Below, in pieces: positions 42,375-51,811 of a stretch of 64,000 nt of DNA (its first letter is position 1; every line of letters starts with the position of its first letter). Under the pieces are notes generated by a model. That model was not told the origin of the DNA and searched no databases. It was given only the letters and a program-made list of their open reading frames with translations. This DNA is from Parvibaculum sp963975745. Lineage in GTDB: Bacteria > Pseudomonadota > Alphaproteobacteria > Parvibaculales > Parvibaculaceae. The stretch lies in NCBI RefSeq assembly GCF_963975745.1, contig NZ_CAXBIB010000016.1, forward strand, positions 25,203-89,202, given 5' to 3'. The translations under genes and the position numbers were made by a program.

Positions 42375-42662
42375 ATGGCCGCCGTACGTTTGGGCAACAG
42401 GAAGTTCAGGGTCCCCGGGACCCCTATCGTTCGAATCGTCGTGGGAGTCATCCTTATTATCGGCGGCGTTTTCGGCTTTCTGCCCATGCTGGGCTTCTGG
42501 ATGCTGCCGCTCGGTGTGGTTGTATTGTCGGTCGATCTCCACCCGGTTCGCCGCTTCCGGCGGCGTGTCGAGGTCTGGTGGGGTCGCCGCCGGCGGCGCA
42601 GGCGTGCCGAGCGCCGGGCGGCGCCGACGCGGCAACTACCTTCCTCAGTCGATCCCAAGTGA
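42375..42662 (+). CDS. Small membrane protein, PGPGW-like
   Basis: Predicted 95 residues; start at 42375 (GAGAG upstream). Two adjacent hydrophobic helices (PIVRIVVGVILIIGGVFGFLPMLGFWMLPLGVVVLSVDL), then a very basic Arg-rich tail (RRRRRRRAERR). The FLPxLGFWMLPLGxxxLSxD pattern recalls the PGPGW family of putative transmembrane proteins. Function unknown. Its 3' end overlaps the opposing polysaccharide deacetylase gene by 18 bases. Confidence 0.75.
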   Translation: MAAVRLGNRKFRVPGTPIVRIVVGVILIIGGVFGFLPMLGFWMLPLGVVVLSVDLHPVRRFRRRVEVWWGRRRRRRRAERRAAPTRQLPSSVDPK

Positions 42663-43718
42663 ACGAATCGGGCGGGCCAGTGCAAACGGCAAGCCGCTCA
42701 GCAGCGCTTGCAGCATCCGCCGATCCTGATACTCGCCATTGAGCGACAGACGCGGCAAGTTGCAGGGCGTTTCCGCATGACGGGGCATGATCAGACCCTT
42801 GCGTGTCGTCGTGGCCGAACGGAAGCCGAGCATCGCGGCGCGGGCGAAATCGGCTTCGCCAGCGGATGACGGATCGCCATAGGGATAGGAGAAGTGGCGC
42901 GGGCGATAGCCCAGTTCATCCTCCATCCGCTTCATGCCTTCCTCGATATCCGCTATGGCGCGCTGGTCGGAAAGACCGGCTTGTGCAAAATGCGCTGCCG
43001 TGTGTGCCTCAATGCCTGCAAGCGGATGCGCAGCCAGCTTGCGAACCTCGTCCCAGTTCATGGCCAGTTCGCGCGTCAGCGCCGGCATGTCCAAGCCGTG
43101 CTCGGCGGCGAGGCGGCGGATTTCGGCGCGGAGGACGTCCTCCGGCAGGGCGCGCAAAGCCCAGTAGATCCTGTTCCAGGCGGCCGTCTTCTCACCGGCA
43201 TCGCGGGTGAACATGGCGATCTCGCCATCAGGCAGCATGACGCGAATGGCGATGGCGGCGGCGATGATGCGCTCAAGTGCGACCCACCATATTTCGGCGG
43301 TACCATCGGGTAGACCGGTCGTCAGATAAACCGTGAACGGAACGTCGTGGCGTTCGAACACCGGCAGCGCGTCGGTCAGATTGTCGCGATAGCCGTCATC
43401 AAGGGTGAAGACCGCGAAACGCTCCGAGCGGTCTCCCTCGATCAGCCGGGTCACTGCCTCGTCGAGGCCGAGACAGACATAACCGAGTTCGCGGACCAGT
43501 TCGATCGCCTCGGCCAGAAAGCCGGGCGTGATCTCGAGCAGGCGATTGGGCGCAAAATCGGTGTCGTCGGGTTCGCGCACGCGGTGGAGCATGAAGATGA
43601 CACCGATCCCGGCCATGGATGCCGGCGCAAGGCGTGCTGCGCCACTCGCCTGAATGGCCAGCAGGAGGCGACCCATTGCGGTCGGCCTTTGTCGAAACTC
43701 CGATTGCAGCCTGGTCAT
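42645..43718 (-). CDS. Polysaccharide deacetylase (NodB-homology)
   Basis: Predicted 357 residues; ATG at 43718 closely follows AGGA. NodB motifs: MT1 FAVFTLDDGYRDN (Asp pair for metal and catalysis), MT2 GIEAHTAAHF (His-x3-His), MT3 FSYPYGDP. A long insert at about 130-230 separates MT1 from MT2. No signal peptide is obvious, so it may act in the cytoplasm on lipid-linked or nucleotide sugars, or at the membrane. It opens the polysaccharide locus, divergent from the acyltransferase, flippase and related genes. Confidence 0.9.
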   Translation of the reverse strand: MTRLQSEFRQRPTAMGRLLLAIQASGAARLAPASMAGIGVIFMLHRVREPDDTDFAPNRLLEITPGFLAEAIELVRELGYVCLGLDEAVTRLIEGDRSERFAVFTLDDGYRDNLTDALPVFERHDVPFTVYLTTGLPDGTAEIWWVALERIIAAAIAIRVMLPDGEIAMFTRDAGEKTAAWNRIYWALRALPEDVLRAEIRRLAAEHGLDMPALTRELAMNWDEVRKLAAHPLAGIEAHTAAHFAQAGLSDQRAIADIEEGMKRMEDELGYRPRHFSYPYGDPSSAGEADFARAAMLGFRSATTTRKGLIMPRHAETPCNLPRLSLNGEYQDRRMLQALLSGLPFALARPIRSLGID

Positions 43719-43895
43719 TCCTGAAACCTGTGAGAGGGCCGGCGAAGTGGCATTCTGGCGCGGAAAGGTTAACGGGATTCGACTAGCACGGCCCTTGCAG
43801 TTCGATGGGCAAGGCAGGAATGAGCGTCCGGAATCGAGAAAAACAGGGCGGCCTGCTGATCGGAAAGACCAAAGAACAGCATGGCGAGGCCCCCC

Positions 43896-45170
43896 ATGAC
43901 GCCGCTGAAGAGAATGCATGCCGCCAGCGCCGGCATGTCGATCAAACCTGAGAGCGAAGCGCAGGAATCCGCGCAAATTCTGACAGGACCGTGGCGTGAA
44001 AATCCCGCTGCGGCACCCGAGGTGCGGCTTTCGGTTCACCAGGAATTCGAACCGCTGAAGGCGGTCTGGCAGGAACTCGAGCAGTCGGGCGACTGCACGC
44101 CGTTCCAGACCTATGTCTGGCTCACAGCATGGCAGCGCCATATCGGGACAAGGCAGGGCGTCCGGCCCGCGATTGTCGTCGGATGGGACACGTCAGGGAA
44201 CGCCCTCTTCATCCTGCCGCTGGCGATCCGGATCGGATTTTTCTGCAACCGGCTTTCCTGGCTTGGCGGCGATCTCTGCGATTATCAGGCTCCCCTTCTT
44301 TCGAAGAAATTCCCGGCGCAGGTCGGATCTGACCGGTTTGCCGCGCTCTGGACCCGGATACGCGGATTGCTGCCGGCCCACCACATCGTGTCGCTGGAGC
44401 GCATGCCCGAACAGGTCGGCGCGCAGCCCAATCCGTTCATGGCGCTCGACGGAGTTCGCCCCCATGCCTGCTTTGCCCACAAGACGATCCTCAAATCCGA
44501 TTGGGAAAGCTATTACGGCGAGAAGCGTTCATCGGCGAGCCGCAAGCGAGACAAGCAGAAGCGCCGCAAGACCGAGGAGCTCGGTGCCGTGACGCTTGTC
44601 ACGCCCGATACGGCCGAGGCGCGGCTGCAGGCGCTCGATGTGCTGATGGCCCAGAAGTCGGTCGCCTTTGCCCGGATGGGTGTCGCCAATCTCTTCGACA
44701 AGGCGGGCTACCGTGACTTCTATCGCGATCTGGCGGCCAGCACGGAAGCGGCCGACATGATTCACGTCTGCTATCTCGATGTCGGCGGCAAGGTTGCGGC
44801 CGCAAACTGGGGCGTCAGCTTTGCTGGGCGCTACTCCTATGTGCTGGCCAGCTACGACGAGACGGCCGAAACGGCCAAATACGGCCCGGGGGTGATCCAG
44901 TTGATGGAGCTGATGGCACATGCCACGGCGACCGGTCATGACGAGTTCGATTTCACCATCGGCGACGAAGCCTACAAGGAGCAATGGTGCGAGGTGGAAG
45001 TTCGCCTCCATGACCATAGGGAGCCCAGCAGCCTGCTGGGCTGGGTCGGCCTTGGCCCTGAAATCGCCTATGCGGCGGTTAAACGTTTCATCAAGCAGAG
45101 CCCGCTACTTTGGCCCAGGTTCATCCGGATGCGCGCCATGGCCGCCAAGTGGCACGTTATCGGGGCCTGA
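43896..45170 (+). CDS. CelD/BcsL-type acyltransferase (GNAT/FemAB fold) 1
   Basis: Predicted 424 residues; the start at 43896 has GCGAGG 6 bases upstream (ATG at 43881 is possible). The N-terminal half contains FQTYVWLTAWQRHIG and LFILPLAI, typical of the Acetyltransf_6 / cellulose-biosynthesis CelD family. The C-terminal half has KTILKSDWESYYGEKRSSASRKRDKQKRRKTEELG (basic region) and YSYVLASYDETAETAKYGPGVIQLMELMAHATATGHDEFDFTIGDEAYKEQW, the acyl-CoA or aminoacyl donor fold. Probably decorates the polysaccharide with an acyl group. An 11-base gap leads to the flippase. Confidence 0.83.
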   Translation: MTPLKRMHAASAGMSIKPESEAQESAQILTGPWRENPAAAPEVRLSVHQEFEPLKAVWQELEQSGDCTPFQTYVWLTAWQRHIGTRQGVRPAIVVGWDTSGNALFILPLAIRIGFFCNRLSWLGGDLCDYQAPLLSKKFPAQVGSDRFAALWTRIRGLLPAHHIVSLERMPEQVGAQPNPFMALDGVRPHACFAHKTILKSDWESYYGEKRSSASRKRDKQKRRKTEELGAVTLVTPDTAEARLQALDVLMAQKSVAFARMGVANLFDKAGYRDFYRDLAASTEAADMIHVCYLDVGGKVAAANWGVSFAGRYSYVLASYDETAETAKYGPGVIQLMELMAHATATGHDEFDFTIGDEAYKEQWCEVEVRLHDHREPSSLLGWVGLGPEIAYAAVKRFIKQSPLLWPRFIRMRAMAAKWHVIGA

Positions 45171-45181
45171 GGGCTTTCTTG

Positions 45182-46561
45182 ATGCATGTTAACGCACTCC
45201 CGCGACCGTTGCGGCGGATCGGCGAGGCCATCGCCGCGAGGCTTGACGACGGACATCTGGCTGGCGTCGTTCGCGGCGCCGCGTTCGTGATGGGCATACG
45301 GGTGGCCGGGGCAGCCATTGCGCTTCTCAGTCAGGTTCTGTTGGCCCGCTGGATGGGCGTCTACGAGTACGGCATCTTCGCCTATGTCTGGGTCTGGGTC
45401 ATCGTGCTCGGCATCGTCGTGCCGATGGGATTCGGTACCTCGGTGCTGCGTTTCGTGCCCGAATACCGCGCCAGATCGAAATGGCGCCGCATGTCGGGGA
45501 TGTTGACGGCGTCCTTCTATATTGTGCTTGCGATCGGTCTCGTGACCGCACTTGTCGGCACCGGAATTCTCTGGGCGGCGCGCGGTCATATCGAGAGCTA
45601 TTACCTCCTTCCGCTTGTCGTTGCACTTCTGTGCGTTCCGGCCTTCGCGTTGATGGACTGGCAGGAAGGCGTCGCCCGCGCATTCGGCTGGGTCAATCTC
45701 GCCTATATACCGGCCTATATCGTTCGTCCGCTGGCAATTGTTGTATTTGCCGGCGCCATTCTGCTGTTCTCCGGCACGCCGACCGGCCTGCAGGTCACGC
45801 TGGCCGCTCTGGCCGCCACCGTGCTGACGCTGGTCGGTCAAAGGTTGCTGTTGATCCGCCGTGTCGCGCAAACGGTTCCGAACGCGCGGCCAGTTTTTCA
45901 CGTCCGGCACTGGGTTGCGGTTTCAGCGCCATTGGTCCTGGTCGAGGGGCTTTTCCTGATCCTGATCAACACCGACATCGTGCTGCTCGGTTACTTTGTC
46001 GATCCGGACGAGATCGGCGTCTATTTCGCCGTGACGCGCATCGCCAATCTGATGGCCTTCATCTGCTTTGCCCTGTCGGCGCTGGCGGTTCCCAAATTTG
46101 CCGAGCTTCACGCCGCCGGCAAGCATGATGAACTGCAGACCTTCATGCATGGCGTTATCCAGTGGATATTCTGGCCGACACTTGCGGCGGGCCTCTTCCT
46201 GCTGTTGGTCGGCGAGTTTGCGCTTGATCTCTTCGGTGCAGGATTCGCTGCGGGCTATCCGGTGCTGGGGCTGCTGATGCTTGGATTTCTGGCGCGCGCC
46301 GCCACCGGGCCGATCGAGTACCTGCTCAACATGACCGGCAATCAGAATGCGACCGCCTTCGCGTATTGCTGTGCTGCGGTGCTGAACATCGCGCTCAATC
46401 TGATGCTTGTGCCGCGTTTCGGTCTGATGGGTGCGGGAGCATCGACGGCGATCTCGATTGTTTTCGCAACGGGATGGCTCGCCATCATCGTGAAGCGCCG
46501 TCTGGGCATCACGGCGTTTGTATTCGCCGGCTATCGGCATCGCCTGTTCGCTGCTGCCTGA
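45182..46561 (+). CDS. Polysaccharide flippase (Wzx/MATE-like)
   Basis: Predicted 459 residues with about 12-14 membrane helices. The start at 45182 follows GAGGG. N-terminal signature FVMGIRVAGAAIALLSQVLLARWMGVYEYGIFAYVWVWV and C-terminal GNQNATAFAYCCAAVLNIALNLMLVPRFGLMGAGASTAISI are standard for the polysaccharide biosynthesis / MVF flippase group. It turns lipid-linked repeat units to the periplasmic side. Between the two CelD-like genes. Confidence 0.92.
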   Translation: MHVNALPRPLRRIGEAIAARLDDGHLAGVVRGAAFVMGIRVAGAAIALLSQVLLARWMGVYEYGIFAYVWVWVIVLGIVVPMGFGTSVLRFVPEYRARSKWRRMSGMLTASFYIVLAIGLVTALVGTGILWAARGHIESYYLLPLVVALLCVPAFALMDWQEGVARAFGWVNLAYIPAYIVRPLAIVVFAGAILLFSGTPTGLQVTLAALAATVLTLVGQRLLLIRRVAQTVPNARPVFHVRHWVAVSAPLVLVEGLFLILINTDIVLLGYFVDPDEIGVYFAVTRIANLMAFICFALSALAVPKFAELHAAGKHDELQTFMHGVIQWIFWPTLAAGLFLLLVGEFALDLFGAGFAAGYPVLGLLMLGFLARAATGPIEYLLNMTGNQNATAFAYCCAAVLNIALNLMLVPRFGLMGAGASTAISIVFATGWLAIIVKRRLGITAFVFAGYRHRLFAAA

Positions 46562-46578
46562 CAGCTCGGAGAAAGACC

Positions 46579-47871
46579 ATGACAGATATCCGGCAACACG
46601 GCTTTCACCCCGGCTTCGGGCATGCCGGTAGCTTGGCTGCCGCGCCGCTATCGGTCGAGGTGCTCAGCCATGCCGCGCGTTATGCCTACGACCGCCCGCC
46701 TTCGGTCGACATCGTTGTCCTGGAAAGCGCCGACGCGATGACCCCTTATCTCGACAGCATCGACGCGCTGGCGCGTTCATCGACCGACACCAATCCGCAA
46801 TTCGAGAGTGTGACCCTTGCGGCGTCGATGGAGCACCTTCAGAACGGCGGCACGACCCGCATTGCCCTTGTATGGAGTGAGCCCGGTAGTGACGGCCGCC
46901 GCTTGCTTCTCGGCGTATTCCCCTATCAGGCTGCGAGATGGCATTTCGGAGTACCGCTGCCTGTGTGGTCGATCTGGGAGCATATTCACAGCTATTCGGC
47001 AACGCCGCTGGTGCGCACCGGGCATGAACATCATGCGGTGCGGCGCTTTCTCGGATTTGCCGACCAATCGGGCGCCGCACTTGTGCGATTTCCGCTTTTC
47101 GAGGCTGGCGGCGCATTCGATGCGGCTCTTGAAGACATATTGGCCGAGCGTGAACTGGGCTTTCGCGAAACCGATCGCCATGAACGGGCCTTTCTGCAGT
47201 CAGATCTTTCCGAGGAAGCCTATCTGTCGACGCATATCCGCAAGAAGAAGCGAAAGGAATTTGCGCGGTTGTGGAACCGCCTTTCGGAGCAGGGCCGGCT
47301 TGAACTCTCTGTTCATGATGGCGGTACCGATCCAGAAAAATGGGTTCAGCGTTTCCTGACGCTTGAAGCGGGCGGATGGAAAGGAAGGCGCGGTACGGCA
47401 TTGAAGATGCGCCCCGGCGAACGGGCCTGGTTCGAGACCGTCTGCGCGGGCGCGCGCGCGCAGGACAAGCTCGTCTGCACCGAATTGACGCTCGACGGCC
47501 GGCCGATCGCCATGCTGACCAGTTTTCGGGGCGGCGAGGGGCTCTATACGTTCAAGATCGCTTTCGAGGAGACCTACGCGAAATACTCGCCTGGAACCTT
47601 GTTGATGCTGAAAGGCATAGGCGCCTTTCTGAGTGACGGACGAACCCGATGGGTCGATTCCTGCGCCGTACCCGGCCATCCGATGATCGATCACATATGG
47701 GCACAGCGCCGCACGATGCGGAGCCTGTCGGTTGCGACACGCCATCGTGCAAGCCCGATGATGCTTTCCTGGAGCGCGGCGATGACGCGTCTGGCTGAAA
47801 CAATCCGAGGCCGTTTGCGCCTTCTCTACAACAGGTTTCGCAAGGAGATTGAAAATGACCAGGCTCATTGA
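46579..47871 (+). CDS. CelD/BcsL-type acyltransferase (GNAT/FemAB fold) 2
   Basis: Predicted 430 residues; start at 46579, 17 bases after the flippase stop. Same family as the gene at 43896: central basic segment EEAYLSTHIRKKKRKEFARLWNRLSEQG, then KLVCTELTLDGRPIAMLTSFRGGEGLYTFKIAFEETYAKYSPGTLLMLKGIGAFLSDGRTRWVDSCAVPGHPMI. The ASYDE/AFEE-x-x-AKY-x-PG pattern is shared by both copies. Probably a second, different decoration of the polysaccharide. Its last 17 bases overlap the cupin gene. Confidence 0.85.
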   Translation: MTDIRQHGFHPGFGHAGSLAAAPLSVEVLSHAARYAYDRPPSVDIVVLESADAMTPYLDSIDALARSSTDTNPQFESVTLAASMEHLQNGGTTRIALVWSEPGSDGRRLLLGVFPYQAARWHFGVPLPVWSIWEHIHSYSATPLVRTGHEHHAVRRFLGFADQSGAALVRFPLFEAGGAFDAALEDILAERELGFRETDRHERAFLQSDLSEEAYLSTHIRKKKRKEFARLWNRLSEQGRLELSVHDGGTDPEKWVQRFLTLEAGGWKGRRGTALKMRPGERAWFETVCAGARAQDKLVCTELTLDGRPIAMLTSFRGGEGLYTFKIAFEETYAKYSPGTLLMLKGIGAFLSDGRTRWVDSCAVPGHPMIDHIWAQRRTMRSLSVATRHRASPMMLSWSAAMTRLAETIRGRLRLLYNRFRKEIENDQAH

Positions 47872-48763
47872 AATCGAACAGGGAACCGTCACGTCATCGC
47901 TGCCGGAAGCAAGCTTTCGGGTTCGCCATCATCTGGCCGAACATCCCTTGTTCCGGCTGGAGCGGTTGGCGGAGCTGGCCGCGTCCCTGCCGGCCGACCA
48001 GATCGAATTCAACGGGCCGGTCGATCCGAACCAGGACCCGGATATGACGCCGTCCAACGGAATGACGCCGGAAGAGACCGTGCGGCGCATCGAAGATGCA
48101 AGATCATGGCTGGTCATCAAGAACGCCGAGACCGATCCGGCATACAAGGCGCTGCTTGACGCATGTCTCGATCAGGTGGCGCAGCAGACCGATGGCCTGA
48201 TGGGTGCAGCCCTCGACCGGCAGGCGTTTATCTTCGTGACGTCGCCGGGCAATGTGACGCCGTTCCATTCGGATCCGGAGCAGAACTTTCTGTTGCAGAT
48301 TCGCGGGTCGAAACGGATGTCATTGTTCGATCACCGCGATCGGGCGGTCGTGAGCGCGGCCGACTCGGAACTGTTCCCGGGAAAGCATCGCAATCTGCCA
48401 TATCGCGACGACTTCGAAGCGAAGGCAACGCATCAGCACATCGAACCAGGCGAAGGTATCTTCGTGCCGATCTTCGATCCGCATTGGGTGAAGAACGGCG
48501 ATGCGGTCTCGATTTCGTTTTCGATCACGTGGCAGACCCAGGAGACGCGGCGTCTGGTCAAGCTGTCCTATGTCAATGCCGTCCTGCGCCGCTTCGGATG
48601 GCCGCAAGCGCCGGCTGGCAACAACGAGACCTGGGACTGGGTGAAAATCGCAGCGTATCAGGCACTACGCCCGCTCTACGATGCGGTCAAGAAGCTGGTT
48701 GGCGACCGGTGCAAGGCGCTGGCGATCTTTCTCGGCCGCAAGGCCGGGCAGGCGACCGCCTGA
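47855..48763 (+). CDS. JmjC-like cupin protein
   Basis: Predicted 302 residues; ATG at 47855 with AAGGAG at good spacing. The cupin core has VTPFHSDPEQNFLLQIRGSKRMSLFD with a His-x-Asp metal pair and later GEGIFVPIFDPHWVKNGDAVSISFSITW with the third His. This HxD...H set is that of Fe(II)/2-oxoglutarate JmjC-like hydroxylases. Overlaps the upstream acyltransferase gene by 17 bases, so it belongs to the polysaccharide operon. Could hydroxylate a sugar, acyl chain or protein partner; substrate unknown. Confidence 0.8.
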   Translation: MTRLIEIEQGTVTSSLPEASFRVRHHLAEHPLFRLERLAELAASLPADQIEFNGPVDPNQDPDMTPSNGMTPEETVRRIEDARSWLVIKNAETDPAYKALLDACLDQVAQQTDGLMGAALDRQAFIFVTSPGNVTPFHSDPEQNFLLQIRGSKRMSLFDHRDRAVVSAADSELFPGKHRNLPYRDDFEAKATHQHIEPGEGIFVPIFDPHWVKNGDAVSISFSITWQTQETRRLVKLSYVNAVLRRFGWPQAPAGNNETWDWVKIAAYQALRPLYDAVKKLVGDRCKALAIFLGRKAGQATA

Positions 48764-48776
48764 TCGAAGGAGCAAC

Positions 48777-50993
48777 CTATCGCAGGGCGAGACGGCGGCG
48801 CGGTGCGCGGACCGGATATTCCTCGATGACTGTATCGGTGTAACGGCGATAGCGCCGGAGGTCGACGCGCGTCAGCAGGATTCCGACCCGCCGGCTGCTG
48901 GCCGCCGACAGCATTTTCAGGACACGAGCCACGACATGGCGGCTGGTCGACGACCAGCGCACGATGAGCACAGTTATATCCGCCAGATTTGTCAGAACCT
49001 GCGCATCGGCCGCAGCCATCGCGGCGGGTGAATCGATAATCACATAATCGTAGGTCTGCTGCAGGGCCGAAAGGACCCATTGCATCTGTTGCGAGGCGAG
49101 GGCGGCGGTCGGATTGGCAAGCGGCGCGCCGGCCTGCAGGAAATGCGCCGGGCTGCCTGGCTCCTGCCGGATAACATGCTGGAAGGCCGCGCGGCCGGTC
49201 AGGAGCTCCGACAGACCCGGGCAGGGCGCGGCGCCGAGCGCGACGTGCAGGGATGGAGCCCGCATGTCGGCGTCGATCACGAGCGTGCGGTGCCCACCGA
49301 GTGCAAAAACGCGGGCAAGGCTTGCGGCCGTCGAAGTCTTGCCTTCACCTGCGACAGAAGAGGTGATGAGTACGGTGCGCGCGCGCCGATTGCCGATGCG
49401 GGCCATCAGGACGTTACCCTGCAGGGCGCGGATCGACTCCGCATATAGACCGTTGGGATTGCGAAGCAGATCGGCAGCCGGCAGGCCCGATCCGGAGCGA
49501 CGGTCGAGTTCGGGGGCCAATCCGAGGAAGGGCATGCCCGTCACGCGTTCGATCTGTTCGCCGATCCGGAAGCCGCGGGCAAAGACTTCGACAAGGAAAA
49601 CGACAAGGAACGACAGGAGCAACCCGGCGGCGGCGCCGAGCATCAAGGCCGGTCCGCTGCGCGGCGATGTCGGTTCGGTTGGCTGCTGGGCGCGGGACAC
49701 GATGCGGGCATTGGCAGCCTGTGCGTCGGCGTCGGCGCGAGCCTTTGCCTCCTCGTGGCGACGGAGGAAGGATTCAAGGAGCGCGCGGTTGGTTTCGGCT
49801 TCGCGCTGCAATGCGCGGAGCTTCACTTCGTCCTGGTTGAGCTGGGCCGTTCGCCGTTGCGCCCGATTGAGATTGTCGCGCAGCGCGGCAACCCGGGCGT
49901 TGGCGACGCGGGCCTCATTCTCGAGGGCTTCGATGACCTTGTAGACTTCCTTTTCGATCTGCAGCTCGAGATCGGCGAGGTTGGCTTCCGACTCCATCAT
50001 CCGCGGATGAGTTGGCAGCAGCGTTTCCGACATTTGCGCGATCTGGGCGCGAAGGGCAACTTCCTGCTGGCGCAGATTCTGGATCAGGGGCGACTGCAGC
50101 ACTTCGGCTGCCGAGTTGACCGCGTTGCCGGAGGCGACGAGGTTGCGCGCATTGGAGAGCCTGGCCTGTGCAGCGGCGCGATCGGCTTCGGCCACCGAGA
50201 GCTGGCTGTTCAGATCCGTCAACTGCTGCTGCGGCACGGTCGATCCATTGGTCAGAAAGAGGCCGGCGGCGGTTCGGAAATCCTCGACGGCAGCCTCCGA
50301 TTCCTGGACCTTGACGCGCAGTTCTTCGATCTGCTGCGCCAGCCAGCGTGTTGCTTCGGTGTTGACGCCGGCTTTCTCCTCGATCTGCTGGGCGATGTAG
50401 AGTTCGGCCAGCCGGTTGGGAATGGCCGACGCCATGCGGGGATCGACGGATGTGAAGACAATGGCGATGACGCGCGAGCCGGACTTCTGGAAGACCTCAA
50501 GCCGCCCCAGCACCTGATCTGTGATTTCCTCGATATCGGTAGTTCGTTCGCCCTCCTGCATACCGAGGGCGATGGCGATGCGGCCGAAGAGCCCGGGTTG
50601 ACGCAAGGCCGGGTTGAATTCGGGACTGGCGCCCAGGCCGAGATCCTGGATCAATCGCGCAATCAGACGACGCGAGGTCATCACCTGAATTTCGCTTTGC
50701 AGGGTTTCGGCGTCGGGCAGTGGGCCTTGGATTTCGGTGTCGAATGTCGAGATCTCGCCAGCGCGGGGCGAGAGCATGACGCGCGTTTCGACCGTGTAGG
50801 TCGGGGTTGCGGTCGCAACCCAGAAGAGGACCAGCGACATGAAGCCGATAAAGACCACAGCAACGATTTCCTTGCGCGCCCAGATGCCGCGCAGGATGTC
50901 CCAGGGGGAAACCTCTCCGGCCGCACCGTCGCCGGGTGAACCGCGGCGCCGGTCGCCGAAAGTCACAGCTTGGTTCATGTGAGTGTTGGTCAT
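48777..50993 (-). CDS. Wzc/ExoP-type polysaccharide co-polymerase and tyrosine kinase
   Basis: Predicted 738 residues. Wzz domain at the N-terminus (first helix VAVVFIGFMSLVLFWVATA, about 40-60), long coiled periplasmic part (about 200-420, EEKAGVNTEATRWLAQQIEELRVKVQESEAAVEDF), GNVR-like region and second helix (LMLGAAAGLLLSFLVVFLVEVF, about 445-466). The BY-kinase domain has Walker A SSVAGEGKTSTAASLARVFALGG, Walker A' TLVIDADMR and Walker B YVIIDSP. A short C-terminal tyrosine cluster (YRRYTDTVIEEY) holds three sites. It sets chain length and drives export with the Wza-type lipoprotein, which is divergently encoded. The start is a choice between ATG 50993 and ATG 50978. Confidence 0.93.
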   Translation of the reverse strand: MTNTHMNQAVTFGDRRRGSPGDGAAGEVSPWDILRGIWARKEIVAVVFIGFMSLVLFWVATATPTYTVETRVMLSPRAGEISTFDTEIQGPLPDAETLQSEIQVMTSRRLIARLIQDLGLGASPEFNPALRQPGLFGRIAIALGMQEGERTTDIEEITDQVLGRLEVFQKSGSRVIAIVFTSVDPRMASAIPNRLAELYIAQQIEEKAGVNTEATRWLAQQIEELRVKVQESEAAVEDFRTAAGLFLTNGSTVPQQQLTDLNSQLSVAEADRAAAQARLSNARNLVASGNAVNSAAEVLQSPLIQNLRQQEVALRAQIAQMSETLLPTHPRMMESEANLADLELQIEKEVYKVIEALENEARVANARVAALRDNLNRAQRRTAQLNQDEVKLRALQREAETNRALLESFLRRHEEAKARADADAQAANARIVSRAQQPTEPTSPRSGPALMLGAAAGLLLSFLVVFLVEVFARGFRIGEQIERVTGMPFLGLAPELDRRSGSGLPAADLLRNPNGLYAESIRALQGNVLMARIGNRRARTVLITSSVAGEGKTSTAASLARVFALGGHRTLVIDADMRAPSLHVALGAAPCPGLSELLTGRAAFQHVIRQEPGSPAHFLQAGAPLANPTAALASQQMQWVLSALQQTYDYVIIDSPAAMAAADAQVLTNLADITVLIVRWSSTSRHVVARVLKMLSAASSRRVGILLTRVDLRRYRRYTDTVIEEYPVRAPRRRLALR

Positions 50994-51089
50994 CAATTCC
51001 GCCGTCGGGTACGTGCACCCGTCTTTGCGTCACGTGCGAAAGCTGGTGAGTACGCCAATTTGAGCAATCTGCAGTAGACGGCTTTTGGG

Positions 51090-51107
51090 TAACGGAAGAT
51101 TTAACGG
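51090..51107. promoter_or_regulatory. TAACGG direct repeat in divergent promoter region
   Basis: TAACGG occurs at 51090-51095 and 51102-51107, 12 bases apart start to start (about one helical turn), in the 257-bp spacer between the kinase gene and the export lipoprotein gene. It could be a regulator site controlling both sides of the polysaccharide locus. A related TTAACC half-site is at about 51195-51200. Confidence 0.3.
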
Positions 51108-51250
51108 GAAACCATCAGCGTGGTGCGAAACCGGCATTCGCCGGGCGTTTTCAAGCATCTGTCGGCCGGATGCCGGGCCGGTGATTGCGAAAAATTAACC
51201 GTTCCGGCGCTACTGTCCGGCAGGACAAGTCGGTCGAGAGAAACGTGCGT

Positions 51251-51811
51251 ATGAAAGCCGGGTTTACAGCCGTTCTGGTGCTGCTCTGCGTGAGCCTTGC
51301 GGCTTGCACGCGCTACGGCGTGGTCGAGCAGCGGCCGGTGACCAGCGAATTTGACGCCTATCGGCTCGATACGGGCGATCAGCTGCGTGTAACGGTCTTC
51401 GGACAGGCCGATCTCAGCGGCGATTTTACAGTCGATGGAAATGGCGCGATTTCGATGCCATTGCTGCCGCCGATCGTGGCACGCGGTTTGACGACCGAGG
51501 AGTTCGAAGGCGTGGTCGCCGCCGAACTCGGCCGGCGTCTTCTTCGAAACCCCAATGTCAGCGCGCAGGTCATGCAGTTCCGGCCGTTCTTCATTCTCGG
51601 CGAAGTGCAGAATGCCGGTCAGTACCCCTATGTCAACGGCATGACGGTCCAGAGCGCCGCCGCGATCGCGGGTGGCTACACCTACCGTGCCAATGAAAAT
51701 CGAATCCGGATCACGCGAAATCTGGGCGATCGCATCGTCGAGATCAATGTCGACAGCAAGGCGCTCGTCATGCCTGGCGATACCATTCTTGTCAGGGAGC
51801 GGTATTTCTGA
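51251..51811 (+). CDS. Wza-type polysaccharide export lipoprotein (OPX)
   Basis: Predicted 186 residues; start at 51251. The lipobox VSLAAC places the lipidated cysteine at residue 19. Poly_export domain: YRLDTGDQLRVTVFGQADLSGDFTVDGNGAISMPLL; SLBB-like part: FFILGEVQNAGQYPYVNGMTVQSAAAIAGGYTYRANENRIRITR. Shorter than E. coli Wza (about 380), like other single-SLBB proteins of rhizobia and Caulobacter. Forms the outer-membrane outlet. Its stop overlaps the GT4 start by one base. Confidence 0.93.
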   Translation: MKAGFTAVLVLLCVSLAACTRYGVVEQRPVTSEFDAYRLDTGDQLRVTVFGQADLSGDFTVDGNGAISMPLLPPIVARGLTTEEFEGVVAAELGRRLLRNPNVSAQVMQFRPFFILGEVQNAGQYPYVNGMTVQSAAAIAGGYTYRANENRIRITRNLGDRIVEINVDSKALVMPGDTILVRERYF

